Assembly (NCBI RefSeq): GCF_006716345.1
Contig: NZ_VFOX01000001.1
Location: 2,294,001 to 2,358,000 of the forward strand
Direction of reading: 5' to 3'
DNA from: Microbacterium saperdae
GTDB lineage: Bacteria > Actinomycetota > Actinomycetes > Actinomycetales > Microbacteriaceae
DNA: 64,000 nt
The notes below the pieces were generated by a model. That model was not told the origin of the DNA. It did not search any database and saw only the letters and a list, made by a program, of their open reading frames with translations. This document shows, piece by piece, positions 17,068 to 25,196 of the stretch. How positions within the stretch are numbered: position 1 is the first letter of the stretch; the number at the start of each line of letters is the position of its first letter. The translations under genes and the position numbers were made by a program.

Positions 17068-17469
17068 ATGGACATCACACTCATGCAACCGCACGGGCTC
17101 GTCGTCAGTCCCGCGTTCAGCCACGTCGCCGTCGTTCCGCCCGGCGCGACGACCATCTACGTCGGCGGTCAGAACGGTGTCGACGACACCGGCACCCTCG
17201 TCTCGGATGATGCGGCGGAGCAGTCGCTGCGCGCGGTCGAGAACGCCCGTATCGCGCTCGACGCCGTCGGCGCGGGGCTCGACGACGTGATCAGCTGGAC
17301 GGTACTGATCCACCAGGAGGCCGATCTGAGAGCGGCTTACGGCGCGGTGGCATCGACGCTCGCCCGTGACGGCGCTCCCCCGCTGGTGACGGCCGCACTC
17401 GTCGCGGGGCTCGGCGTACCCGGCGCACTGATCGAGGTGAGCGCAGTCGCCGCTGTACTCCGCGACTGA
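17068..17469 (+). CDS. RidA family protein (YjgF/YER057c/UK114)
   Basis: 133 residues. RidA-fold proteins are small trimeric enamine/imine deaminases that clear reactive intermediates of PLP enzymes. The segment YVGGQNGVDDTGTLVSDDAAEQSLRA and the C-terminal ALVAGLGVPGALIEVSAVA (family: P-x-ALIEIEAVA) are clear. The catalytic Arg usually at about residue 105 is replaced here in the stretch before LVAGLG, so this may be a non-deaminase subgroup. ATG 17068 follows CACACT plus 6 nt, a weak leaderless match; longer in-frame starts have no ribosome site. Confidence 0.87.
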   Translation: MDITLMQPHGLVVSPAFSHVAVVPPGATTIYVGGQNGVDDTGTLVSDDAAEQSLRAVENARIALDAVGAGLDDVISWTVLIHQEADLRAAYGAVASTLARDGAPPLVTAALVAGLGVPGALIEVSAVAAVLRD

Positions 17470-17485
17470 GCACGATCTGGTGCGC

Positions 17486-17878
17486 TCAGCCGATCGCGAC
17501 GCCGATCGCCGTCGCGATGACCGCGAGCAGCGGAAGCGTTCCCTGCATCGCGGCGGCGCGAAGCTTGCTGGGATCGGACAGCACGAGCACCAGGGCTGCC
17601 GCGACCATCATGCCGGTGCCGGCGAACACGAGAGTCAGACCCACGGTCGCGAAGCCGACGATGGTCAGACCGATTCCGAGCAGCGCCGTCAGCGCGAGGA
17701 ACAGGTTGTAGAAACCCTGGTTGAAGGCGAGTGCCTTCATCGTCACGGCATCCGCTTCGCTCGCGACGCCGAAGATCTTCCTCGTCTCCGGCTCGGTCCA
17801 CTTCAGCGACTCGAGCGCGAAGATGAACACGTGGAACGCGGCAGCAGCCGCGGCGAGGACCAGACCGACGATGAGCAT
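17486..17878 (-). CDS. DUF1304 family membrane protein
   Basis: 130 residues with four hydrophobic helices. The start AFHVFIFALESLKWTEPETRKIFG followed by NQGFYNLFLA is the DUF1304 signature (His/Glu in helix 1, then NQG-YN). The biochemical role of the family is unknown. ATG 17878 opens directly into helix 1. It lies 71 nt downstream of the CPBP protease gene on the same strand. Confidence 0.88.
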   Translation of the reverse strand: MLIVGLVLAAAAAAFHVFIFALESLKWTEPETRKIFGVASEADAVTMKALAFNQGFYNLFLALTALLGIGLTIVGFATVGLTLVFAGTGMMVAAALVLVLSDPSKLRAAAMQGTLPLLAVIATAIGVAIG

Positions 17879-17949
17879 GAGCCGATTCTCCCGCGCCGCG
17901 GACCGTGCGGCAAACACCTGCTCCCCGCGGCGCGTCTGGCCGAGCTGAC

Positions 17950-18783
17950 CTAGACGAGGAAGATCGGCAGCAGCCCGGGGTTGTGGGCGTGCACCAGCAC
18001 CGCGAACACGACGGCGTCGAAGAGCAGATGCACGGTGACCACGTAGGCCAGCGAGTGGGTGCGCAAGAAGATGAACCCCTGCAGCAGCGCGAACGGGATG
18101 GTCAGCAGCGGACCCCATTCGCGGTAGCCGAGTTCCCAGAGGAACGACACGAAGACGATCGCCTGCAGCACGTTGGCGAGCGCATCAGGGAAATGGCGGC
18201 GCAACAGCGCGAAGACGGTGCAGATGAAGAACAACTCATCCCAGATGCCGACGGCTCCCACCCCGACGAACAGCCGGGCGATCAGGTCCGGAGTGTCGAC
18301 GACCGGCCAGTTCTGGTAGACCCCGCTGGTGATGAAGTAGAACGGCAGGATCAGCCAGCCCAGCACGAGGACGGCCACCAGCCAGCCCCACTGCAGACGG
18401 CCCCAGCGACGATGCGTGCGCCAGGGGAAGCTGATCGCGCGGTCGCGGTAGAGGTACCGGGAGATCACGTAGGGCACGGCGACCGCTCCCCCGAGTGCCA
18501 GGGTGAAACGCAGCATCGCCAGGTTGTCGAGCTCGGCCGCCAGTGGGATCACGCTCACGATCAGCAGACCGACGGCGATCAGCGACAGATCACGCGTCAG
18601 CGACGGGGCGGATGCCGTGACGCGGCCTCGTTCCATCCACCAGGCCGCCGCGATGCCGAGTGCCAGCAGCAGCCATCCGAGCCAGGGGATCTCCAGCACG
18701 AAGAACGCGGGCGCTGCGGCGCACACGAGTAAGGCCGGAGCGATGCCCGGCCAGACGGTGGTCGCGCTGCGCACGTCGTTCAT
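17950..18783 (-). CDS. CPBP-family intramembrane protease-like protein, atypical motifs
   Basis: 277 residues with about eight helices. The C-terminal half has the CPBP/Abi layout: GIWDELFFICTVFALLRRHFP, then FALLQGFIFLRTHSL, then VHLLFDAVVF. The usual EExxxR motif is reduced to DE without the Arg, while His and HxxxD remain, so proteolytic activity is doubtful. In the family, active members cleave prenylated or membrane peptides. The ATG overlaps the trmB stop by 4 nt (ATGA), so it is translated from the trmB transcript. Confidence 0.82.
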   Translation of the reverse strand: MNDVRSATTVWPGIAPALLVCAAAPAFFVLEIPWLGWLLLALGIAAAWWMERGRVTASAPSLTRDLSLIAVGLLIVSVIPLAAELDNLAMLRFTLALGGAVAVPYVISRYLYRDRAISFPWRTHRRWGRLQWGWLVAVLVLGWLILPFYFITSGVYQNWPVVDTPDLIARLFVGVGAVGIWDELFFICTVFALLRRHFPDALANVLQAIVFVSFLWELGYREWGPLLTIPFALLQGFIFLRTHSLAYVVTVHLLFDAVVFAVLVHAHNPGLLPIFLV

Positions 18784-19505
18784 GCGCGGGGGCGGTGCCG
18801 ATACGTCAGATCGCGGATGTCACGGCCCTTTGCGATGCCCTTGCGCTCGAAGGCCGTCATCACCCGACCGTCGAAGCGCTCCGCCCACTCATCGTCGAAA
18901 GCCCGCTCGAACAGCGGATCCGCATCGAGCACCTCGCGCATCTGCAGCGCGTAGTCCTCCCAGTCGGTCGCGAGACGCAGCAGCCCGCCGTCACGGAGCG
19001 CTCGTGCCGCGGTGACGCCGAACCCGGGCCGGACGAGCCGGCGCTTGGTGTGCTTCTTCTTGTGCCAGGGGTCCGGGAAGAAGATCCAGACCTCGCGGGC
19101 AGCGGCCTCCGGCAGGTACGACGAGAGCACCTCCGGGGCGTTCGCCTCGACCACTCGCAGGTTGCGCGCGCCTACACGGTCGGCATCGAGCATGGTGCGG
19201 GCGAGCCCTGCACGGAAGACCTCGACGGCGAGGAAGTCGTCATCGGGTCGTGAGGTCGCCGCCGCGACGATCGCGTGCCCCTGACCGGAGCCGATCTCGA
19301 CATACAGGTCGGCATCGCGGGCATATTCGGCGGCGGGATCGAACCGTGCCTCGGGGTGCACCGAGGTCCAGGCGACATCGCGCGGCACATCGAGGAGGTA
19401 GTGCGGGGCGAGCTCGGAGAAGGCGCGCTCCTGCGCCTCGGACATCCGACCGCTCCGGCGCACGAAGGACACCGGCTCGTCACGGAAGGTGCGGGGTTCA
19501 GGCAT
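18780..19505 (-). CDS. trmB: tRNA (guanine-N7-)-methyltransferase TrmB
   Basis: 241 residues. Methylates G46 of tRNA with S-adenosylmethionine. The motifs are all present and in order: LYVEIGSGQGHAI (SAM binding), the signature FFPDPWHKKKHTKRRLV, LRLATDWEDYALQM and TAFERKGIAKGRDI. Full family length. The mRNA is probably leaderless: TACCCT-GGAGAC immediately precedes the ATG. Coupled downstream to the CPBP gene. Confidence 0.96.
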   Translation of the reverse strand: MPEPRTFRDEPVSFVRRSGRMSEAQERAFSELAPHYLLDVPRDVAWTSVHPEARFDPAAEYARDADLYVEIGSGQGHAIVAAATSRPDDDFLAVEVFRAGLARTMLDADRVGARNLRVVEANAPEVLSSYLPEAAAREVWIFFPDPWHKKKHTKRRLVRPGFGVTAARALRDGGLLRLATDWEDYALQMREVLDADPLFERAFDDEWAERFDGRVMTAFERKGIAKGRDIRDLTYRHRPRA

Positions 19506-19511
19506 GTCTCC

Positions 19512-19517
19512 AGGGTA
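19512..19517 (-). promoter_or_regulatory. -10 element of trmB, leaderless type
   Basis: TACCCT on the minus strand, then GGAGAC and the ATG at 19505. The spacer GGAGAC also occurs at metX (38432) and guaB1 (50313). Confidence 0.5.
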
Positions 19518-19552
19518 GCCGGGGAGGCTGCGACCTCAGCGCCACCGCCCGC

Positions 19553-20392
19553 TCAGCCCTGAGGCTCCGTCACGAAGTCGATCAGCTCCTCGACACGGCC
19601 GAGCAGCGCGGGCTCCAGGTCGCGGTACGTGTGCACCTTGCTCAAGATGTGCTGCCAGGCGCGCCCGGTGTCGCCCTGCGTCTCGTACGGCCACCCGAAC
19701 GCCCGGCAGATCCCCGTCTTCCAGTCCGTTCCGCGGGGGATCTCGGGCCACCGTGCGACCCCCAGCGCCCGCGGCGTGACGCACTGCCAGACGTCGACGA
19801 ACGGATGACCGACGATGCGCACGTGCTTCCCGTGCGGGCCACGCGCGACGGCGTCGGCGATGCGCGACTCCTTCGATCCGGGCACGAGGTGATCGACGAG
19901 CACCCCGTAGCGCCGCTTCGCACTCGGCGGCTCTGCATCGAGCAGTTCATCGAGCAGGTCGACGCCCTGCAGGAACTCGACCACGACGCCCTCGACCCGC
20001 AGATCCGCGCCCCACACCTTCTCGACGAGTTCGGCATCGTGCTTGCCCTCGACCAGGATGCGGCTGGGCAGCGCCACCCGTGCGCGCTGATCCGCGACGA
20101 CGAAAGATCCGGATGCCGTGCGACGCGTGCCCTGCGGCGCCGCGGTCGGAACAGTGAGACGCACGGCGGCACCGTCGATGAGGAATCCGCCCCCCAACGG
20201 GAAGAGCCGCTTGCGGCCGAGGCGGTCCTCCAGCTCGACGTTGCCGCCCTGCACCCGGGTGACCGCGCCGCAGAACCCGTCGTCGGCGACCTCCACCACG
20301 AGGTCGATCTCGGCGGGCACCTGCGGCACCGGCTTCGCGGCGCGCTCGCGCCATCCCGCTGCCAGCACATCCGATCCGTACCTGTCGTCCAT
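19553..20392 (-). CDS. DUF3097 family protein
   Basis: 279 residues. The start DDRYGSDVLAAGWRERAAKPVPQVPAEIDLVVE is the DUF3097 signature of actinobacteria. The centre holds a TOPRIM-like stretch, ILVEGKHDAELVEKVWG then YGVLVDHLVPGSKE, suggesting a nucleic-acid-related or regulatory role, not proven. ATG 20392 is taken over longer in-frame starts because TACGCT-GGAAGGC precedes it and family members begin here. It is transcribed away from the TPM gene and ends 47 nt before trmB. Confidence 0.9.
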   Translation of the reverse strand: MDDRYGSDVLAAGWRERAAKPVPQVPAEIDLVVEVADDGFCGAVTRVQGGNVELEDRLGRKRLFPLGGGFLIDGAAVRLTVPTAAPQGTRRTASGSFVVADQRARVALPSRILVEGKHDAELVEKVWGADLRVEGVVVEFLQGVDLLDELLDAEPPSAKRRYGVLVDHLVPGSKESRIADAVARGPHGKHVRIVGHPFVDVWQCVTPRALGVARWPEIPRGTDWKTGICRAFGWPYETQGDTGRAWQHILSKVHTYRDLEPALLGRVEELIDFVTEPQG

Positions 20393-20399
20393 GCCTTCC

Positions 20400-20405
20400 A
20401 GCGTA
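20400..20405 (-). promoter_or_regulatory. -10 element of the DUF3097 gene, leaderless type
   Basis: TACGCT on the minus strand, 7-nt spacer GGAAGGC, ATG at 20392. Confidence 0.45.
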
Positions 20406-20514
20406 TGTGCCTCCGCTGAGGGCGAACGGCGATCCGCCTCGGGAAGCTGTCGCGTGTCGGGCTCTGTGCATAGACTCGGCACATGGGGTGCGGCGGTCAG
20501 TCGGAGGGAACACG

Positions 20515-22557
20515 ATGAGGTCTCGGTGGCTGGCAGTGGCTGCGGTCGTCGCGGCAGCGTTCACGGGGGCGTTCAGCGCCACCGCCGCATCAGCCACGGA
20601 CCCGCTCACGCTCGACTCCGGGTACGTCACCGACAGCGCAGGCGTCCTGAGCGCAGACGAGACCGCGACCGTCGAAGCACGACTTCAGGAACTCACCGAG
20701 AACTCCACGTCGGACCTGTTCGTGGTCCTCGTCGATGAGTTCACGTCTCCGAGCGATCGGATCGAGTGGGCCGACACCGTCGCAGAGAACAACAACCTGG
20801 GCCCGGAGCAGTACCTGCTCGCGATCGCCGTCGACCAGCGCAGCTATTACATCTCGGCCGCAGAGGGCGGTCCGCTCAGCGGCAGCAAGCTCGATGACGT
20901 CGAGCAGAAGATCCAGCCGCTGCTCGCGCAGAACGACTGGTCAGGGGCGATCATCCTCGCCGCGGATGAGATCCAGGGCGATGGCGGCGCCGGCGCCCTG
21001 CAGGTGTTCCTGATCATCCTCGCGATCATCGCCGTCGCCCTCCTGCTGTGGCTGATCATCTCCCTGGTGCGTCGTCGACGCCGTGCGGCCGCGGTCCGAG
21101 AGCGCGGAGCCATGCCCGAGCACCCGGATCCGAACGACCCCTTCTCCACACTCACCGACGACCAGGTCGCGACGCAGGCCGGTCTGGCACTCGTGCAGGC
21201 CGATGATGCCATCACCTCCAGCCGTGAGGAGCTCGGTTTCGCTGTCGCCCAGTTCGGCGACGCGGCGACCGCGGAGTTCACGCATGTCGTGGAGGCGGCG
21301 AAAGCCAAGATGTCGGAGGCGTTCGACCTGAAGCAGAAGCTCGACGACGAGATCGAGGACACGGTTCAGGATCGACGCGCCTGGCACATCCGCATCATCC
21401 AGATCGCCGATGAGATCGACGATGTGCTGGATGACAACACCGAAGCATTCGACGCGCTCCGCAAGCTCGAGCAGAACGCCCCGCAGGAGCTGGAGCGCGT
21501 GAAGTCGGAGCGCGCCGCATTGCAGCCGATCGTCGAGGGCGCGCCGGCCGCGTTCGCTGCACTGGCCGCCACCTACGACCCCACAGCGCTGACCACGGTG
21601 GCCGACAACCCTGCGCAGGCCCAGGAGCGCGCGGCGCTCGCGGATCGGTCGATCGCTGCCGCTGCGGAGGCCATCGCCGCCGGGAAGTCCGGTGAAGCTG
21701 CCTTCGCGATTCGCACCGCCGAGCAGTCGGTCGCCCAGGCCGCACAGCTCGTGCAGGCGATCTCCGGTCTCGGAGCCGACCTCGCGACCATCGAGGCGCA
21801 GGCTCAGGCCCTCGTCGCCGAGCTTCAGACCGACGTGGCGACAGCCCAGCAGCTCCCCGACGTTCAGGGTTCCGTCTCCGCCGTCGCGTCCTCGACGGTC
21901 CAGCAGCTCCAGCGGGCGCAGGCAGATCTCACGGTCGCCCCCCGCAACCCGCAGCGGGCCTTCGATGCGCTCACGGCCGCGAACACGCAGATCGACGCGG
22001 TGATCGCGCAGGGGCGCGAGAGCATCGACCGGACGCGCCGCGCGCAGCAGATGCTCGAGCAGACCCTGACGCAGGCAGGTTCCGAGATCCGCACAGGCCG
22101 GGAGTTCATCGAGACCCGACGCGGCACGGTCGGATCGACCGCCCGCACCCGTCTCTCGCAGGCGGAGGCGAGTCTCACCCAGGCGCTGAGCCTGCGCGAG
22201 ACCTCTCCGGAAGCCGCGCTCACCGAGGCGACGCGCGCACTCGATCTCGCACGACAGGCCATCGCCTCCGCATCGGCCGACGTCTCGTCGTACAACTCGC
22301 GGGGCTACGACGACAGCGGCTGGGGAACCGGGCCGTTCGGCGGCGGCTCCAGCTCGGGGGGATCAGGGATCGGCGGCGACATCCTGGGCGGCATCATCGG
22401 CGGGCTGCTGTCCGGCGGAGGGGGCGGCGGTCGCTCCTCGTCTCGCAGCAGCAGCTGGCGTTCGAGCGGGGGCGGCGGCTTCCGCAGCTCCGGTTTCGGC
22501 GGCGGAGGCCGGTCCGGCGGAGGCCGTAGCGGCCGTTCCGGAGGTGGACGCTTCTGA
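20515..22557 (+). CDS. TPM-domain membrane protein with Gly/Ser-rich tail
   Basis: 680 residues. An N-terminal signal peptide of about 27 residues ends near ATAASA. An extracytoplasmic TPM (TLP18.3/Psb32) domain spans about 33-150 (YVTDSAGVLSADETATVEARL). One membrane helix at about 160-180 is followed by a basic stop (RRRRR). A long Ala/Gln-rich, probably coiled-coil cytosolic region runs from about 220 to 590, and the C terminus is Gly/Ser-rich, ending GGGRSGGGRSGRSGGGRF. The start has GGAGG 8 nt upstream, with TAGACT at 20471-20476 as a possible -10. The next gene, 55 nt on, is pspA-like, so the pair may guard the membrane. Confidence 0.9.
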   Translation: MRSRWLAVAAVVAAAFTGAFSATAASATDPLTLDSGYVTDSAGVLSADETATVEARLQELTENSTSDLFVVLVDEFTSPSDRIEWADTVAENNNLGPEQYLLAIAVDQRSYYISAAEGGPLSGSKLDDVEQKIQPLLAQNDWSGAIILAADEIQGDGGAGALQVFLIILAIIAVALLLWLIISLVRRRRRAAAVRERGAMPEHPDPNDPFSTLTDDQVATQAGLALVQADDAITSSREELGFAVAQFGDAATAEFTHVVEAAKAKMSEAFDLKQKLDDEIEDTVQDRRAWHIRIIQIADEIDDVLDDNTEAFDALRKLEQNAPQELERVKSERAALQPIVEGAPAAFAALAATYDPTALTTVADNPAQAQERAALADRSIAAAAEAIAAGKSGEAAFAIRTAEQSVAQAAQLVQAISGLGADLATIEAQAQALVAELQTDVATAQQLPDVQGSVSAVASSTVQQLQRAQADLTVAPRNPQRAFDALTAANTQIDAVIAQGRESIDRTRRAQQMLEQTLTQAGSEIRTGREFIETRRGTVGSTARTRLSQAEASLTQALSLRETSPEAALTEATRALDLARQAIASASADVSSYNSRGYDDSGWGTGPFGGGSSSGGSGIGGDILGGIIGGLLSGGGGGGRSSSRSSSWRSSGGGGFRSSGFGGGGRSGGGRSGRSGGGRF

Positions 22558-22612
22558 TTCTCATAGACACATCACGCAGACTTCGACGTAGACCATCTGA
22601 AAGGAATCACCC

Positions 22613-23356
22613 ATGACCAAGCAGTCCATCTTCGGGCGTATCTCCACGCTCGTCCGAGCGAACATCAACTCCCTCCTGGACTCTGCGGAAGACCCGCAGA
22701 AGATGATCGACCAGCTCGTTCGCGACTACACGAACAGCATCGCCGACGCCGAGTCCGCGATCGCCGAGACGATCGGAAACCTGCGCCTGCTGGAGCGCGA
22801 CCACGAAGAAGACGTGCAGTCGGCGACGGAGTGGGGCAACAAGGCGCTTGCCGCCAGCCGCAAGGCCGACGAGATGCGCAAGGGCGGCGACGCCGCCGAT
22901 GCGGACAAGTTCGACAACCTCGCCAAGATCGCTCTGCAGCGCCAGATCAGCGCCGAGCGCGAGGCCACCGGTGCCGAGCCGCAGATCGCCGCGCAGACGG
23001 AGATCGTCGACAAGCTCAAGAGCGGCCTCAACGGCATGAAGGACAAGCTGGGCGAGCTCAAGAACAAGCGCAGCGAACTCCTCGCCCGCGCCAAGGTCGC
23101 CGAGGCGCAGACCAAGGTGCAGGATGCGGTGGGCTCGATCAACGTGCTCGACCCCACCAGCGAACTGGGCCGTTTCGAAGACAAGGTCCGTCGCCAGGAG
23201 GCTATCGCCCAGGGCAAGATCGAGCTCGCGGCGTCGAGCCTCGACGCCCAGTTCGAGAGCCTCGAGGACCTCGGCGAGCTGACGGAGGTCGAGGCCCGCC
23301 TGGCCGAGCTGAAGGCCGGCAGCACCGCGCCGCGTACGGCCATCGAAGGATCCTGA
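22613..23356 (+). CDS. pspA: PspA/IM30 family protein
   Basis: 247 residues, predicted as almost one long coiled coil. The start ARINSLLDSAEDPQKMIDQ-type segment (here SIFGRISTLVRANINSLLDS, then EDPQKMIDQLVRDY) is the PspA signature. PspA/Vipp1 proteins are ESCRT-III-like and coat damaged membrane. Strong ribosome site AAAGGAA before the ATG. Partner of the TPM protein upstream; a strong hairpin terminator ends the unit, so the two form a complete transcription unit. No PspF or ClgR gene is nearby. Confidence 0.94.
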   Translation: MTKQSIFGRISTLVRANINSLLDSAEDPQKMIDQLVRDYTNSIADAESAIAETIGNLRLLERDHEEDVQSATEWGNKALAASRKADEMRKGGDAADADKFDNLAKIALQRQISAEREATGAEPQIAAQTEIVDKLKSGLNGMKDKLGELKNKRSELLARAKVAEAQTKVQDAVGSINVLDPTSELGRFEDKVRRQEAIAQGKIELAASSLDAQFESLEDLGELTEVEARLAELKAGSTAPRTAIEGS

Positions 23357-23366
23357 CACACCCCTG

Positions 23367-23400
23367 CTGATGCCCCGGACGCCCGTGTCCGGGGCATCAG
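23367..23400 (+). terminator. terminator hairpin after pspA
   Basis: CTGATGCCCCGGAC, 6-nt loop, GTCCGGGGCATCAG: a perfect 14-bp stem 10 nt after the stop. Its core GATGCCCCGGAC recurs in the terminator after metY. Confidence 0.8.
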
Positions 23401-23425
23401 CGCTTCTCTCCCCCCGGAGGCACCC

Positions 23426-24229
23426 ATGGTGCGATTCCTCGTCGTCCCGCAGTGGCAGGGCTCGCCTGCGCCGCGTGCGATGCTCCTCGTCGACGGCGCA
23501 TCGGCCATCGCCGGCGATCTCCCGCGCTCGGCCACCACCGTGCTCGATGTGCCCGTGGAGGCCGGCGAATCGCTGGGTACCGGCGTGCGCCGGCTCAGCG
23601 CGCTGCTGCGCACGCGCGAGCTGGTGAGTTCTCACATCTCCGAAGACACGGTCGTCATCGGCGGCGACTGCAGTGTGACGGTGGCCGCGCTCGACGCGCT
23701 CCCCGGTGGCACCGACGACCTTGCAGTGGTGTGGTGCGATGCCCATGCCGACATGCACACGCCCGGCACCTCCCCGTCCGGCGCCTTCTCCGGGATGGCG
23801 CTGCGCGCTCTCCTCGGCGACGGCGAGGAGCAGCTCGCACTCTCCCCCGGCATCCACCGCGATCGGATCGTGACGGTGGGCATGCGCAATCTCGACGATG
23901 CGGAGGTCGAGCAGATCGCCCCGTTCACCAACCTGTCGGTCGCCGACCTCGACGATCCGGACTCTCTCGTCGCCGCGGTGCGCGCCACGGGGGCCGGCCG
24001 CGTCTGGGTGCACATCGATGTCGACGTGCTCGATCCCGCCGATTTCTCGGGAGTCTCCTCCCCCGCCCCGTTCGGTGTGTCGCCTTCAGCCCTGAGCGCC
24101 GCCATCCGGCGCCTGCGCGAAGAGCTCCCCCTCGCCGGGGCGACGATCGCCGGCTTCGCGCCGCGTTCGCCCGTCGATGCCGTGGATGACCTCGGCGCGC
24201 TCCTGCGTCTCGTCGGGGCTGTCGCGTGA
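23426..24229 (+). CDS. arginase/agmatinase/formiminoglutamase family protein
   Basis: 267 residues, ureohydrolase fold. The metal-binding motifs are there: VVIGGDCSVTV, WCDAHADMHTP and VHIDVDVLDPADF. The length is shorter than canonical arginase (about 300), and the substrate loops differ, so it may act on another guanidino or amide substrate. It follows the pspA terminator and overlaps the next gene by 4 nt (GTGA), which makes the two an operon. Confidence 0.88.
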   Translation: MVRFLVVPQWQGSPAPRAMLLVDGASAIAGDLPRSATTVLDVPVEAGESLGTGVRRLSALLRTRELVSSHISEDTVVIGGDCSVTVAALDALPGGTDDLAVVWCDAHADMHTPGTSPSGAFSGMALRALLGDGEEQLALSPGIHRDRIVTVGMRNLDDAEVEQIAPFTNLSVADLDDPDSLVAAVRATGAGRVWVHIDVDVLDPADFSGVSSPAPFGVSPSALSAAIRRLREELPLAGATIAGFAPRSPVDAVDDLGALLRLVGAVA

Positions 24230-24663
24230 CCGCCGACTGGCGCCCCGCAGCGGAGCAGGCACTGGCGCGTGGCCGACGGTTCGACCGCCGTATCCCGTCA
24301 TTCCTGTTGCGCTCCCCGATCAGCCGCGTCGGCTATTGGTGGGGCACTGCGGTCGGCTGGATCTGGGGATCGATCTGGAGTACAGGCCCCGTGCAGCGTC
24401 GTGCCGGTCTCTGGGTCTTCCGCGGCATGCCGAACTGGACGTTCAATCGCGGAGGCGTCTGCGTGGGCGGATGCTTCCTCACCGGCGAGGCGAATCCGAC
24501 GGATGCCGTCCTCCGCCATGAGGCCGTGCACAAGGCCCAGTGGCTGCGCTACGGCTTCCTGATGCCGTTCCTGTATCTGCTCGCGGGACGCGACCCTCTG
24601 CGCAATCGCTTCGAGATCGAAGCGGGGCTCGAAGACGGCAACTACGTGCGTCGCACGCGCTGA
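24226..24663 (+). CDS. uncharacterised 145-residue protein with HEAVH motif
   Basis: Not assigned to a family. Middle segment SRVGYWWGTAVGWIWGSIW is hydrophobic and Trp-rich. Then comes RGGVCVGGCFLTGE with two Cys, and RHEAVHKAQWLRYG, an HExxH-type zinc-site pattern (His, Glu, His). A second short hydrophobic stretch, FLMPFLYLLAG, follows, and then RNRFEIEAGLEDG, where a Glu could be the third ligand, as in gluzincin-like proteins. This suggests a small membrane-associated metalloprotein. The GTG start overlaps the arginase-family stop, so the two are co-translated. Metal binding and activity are inference. Confidence 0.72.
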   Translation: MTADWRPAAEQALARGRRFDRRIPSFLLRSPISRVGYWWGTAVGWIWGSIWSTGPVQRRAGLWVFRGMPNWTFNRGGVCVGGCFLTGEANPTDAVLRHEAVHKAQWLRYGFLMPFLYLLAGRDPLRNRFEIEAGLEDGNYVRRTR

Positions 24664-24667
24664 GGGA

Positions 24668-25144
24668 TCAGCGCTCGGACGGCAGCAGGCCGAAACGCTC
24701 CGGCGCGTGGATCAGACCGGACTCGATGCCCAGCCTGGTCGTGAGGTGGTCGACGATGTCGGCCGTGCCCAGGTAGCCGCCCAGGAGGGTGACGTGCGTC
24801 TCCGCCTCGGCGTCGTCATCGCACAGCATCTCGTCGGCCCAGGCGCAGGTGGCGCGGGCCAGAGCCTCGCCCGGCGCGCAAGAGCGTCCGGTGCCAGGGG
24901 CGCCCGAGCGGGAAGCGCGGGCGAGCCATGTGACCGTCATTCGGCCCGGTGCGTCGATCACGCCGATGTCAGCGGTCTCGGGAACCTCGATGAAGATCCG
25001 CCCGGATGCGCACAGCGGCAGTGTGGCGAGGAAGACCTCGAGCTCGGCGAGCGAGTGCTCGTCGGCCGTCACCAGATGGTGCGCACGTCGACGAGCCGCA
25101 CGGCGCTCAGCGCGTGTGCTGCGGACATCGAGAGAGGTTTCCAT
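24668..25144 (-). CDS. SIP-domain protein (siderophore-interacting protein, C-terminal domain type)
   Basis: 158 residues resembling only the NAD(P)H-binding C-terminal part of siderophore-interacting ferric reductases (segment LVTADEHSLAELEVFLATLPLCASGRIFIEVP). The FAD-binding N-terminal half of a full SIP is missing, so it may be a partner or remnant domain. ATG 25144 fits other members; ATG/GTG codons a few residues upstream are alternatives. A DtxR/IdeR-like iron box at 25168-25186 and a -10 TACGAT (25159-25154) lie just upstream, so expression should rise when iron is low. Confidence 0.75.
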   Translation of the reverse strand: METSLDVRSTRAERRAARRRAHHLVTADEHSLAELEVFLATLPLCASGRIFIEVPETADIGVIDAPGRMTVTWLARASRSGAPGTGRSCAPGEALARATCAWADEMLCDDDAEAETHVTLLGGYLGTADIVDHLTTRLGIESGLIHAPERFGLLPSER

Positions 25145-25167
25145 GGTGCATCCATCGTACACCAAGT

Positions 25168-25186
25168 GAAGGCTTGCCTAACCTTG
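25168..25186. promoter_or_regulatory. DtxR/IdeR-type iron box
   Basis: Minus strand CAAGGTTAGGCAAGCCTTC matches 13 of 19 positions of the consensus TTAGGTTAGGCTAACCTAA, with the conserved core AGGTTAGGC. It overlaps where a -35 for the SIP gene would lie. Iron-loaded DtxR/IdeR would repress the gene. Confidence 0.65.
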
Positions 25187-25196
25187 CCTGGATGCT

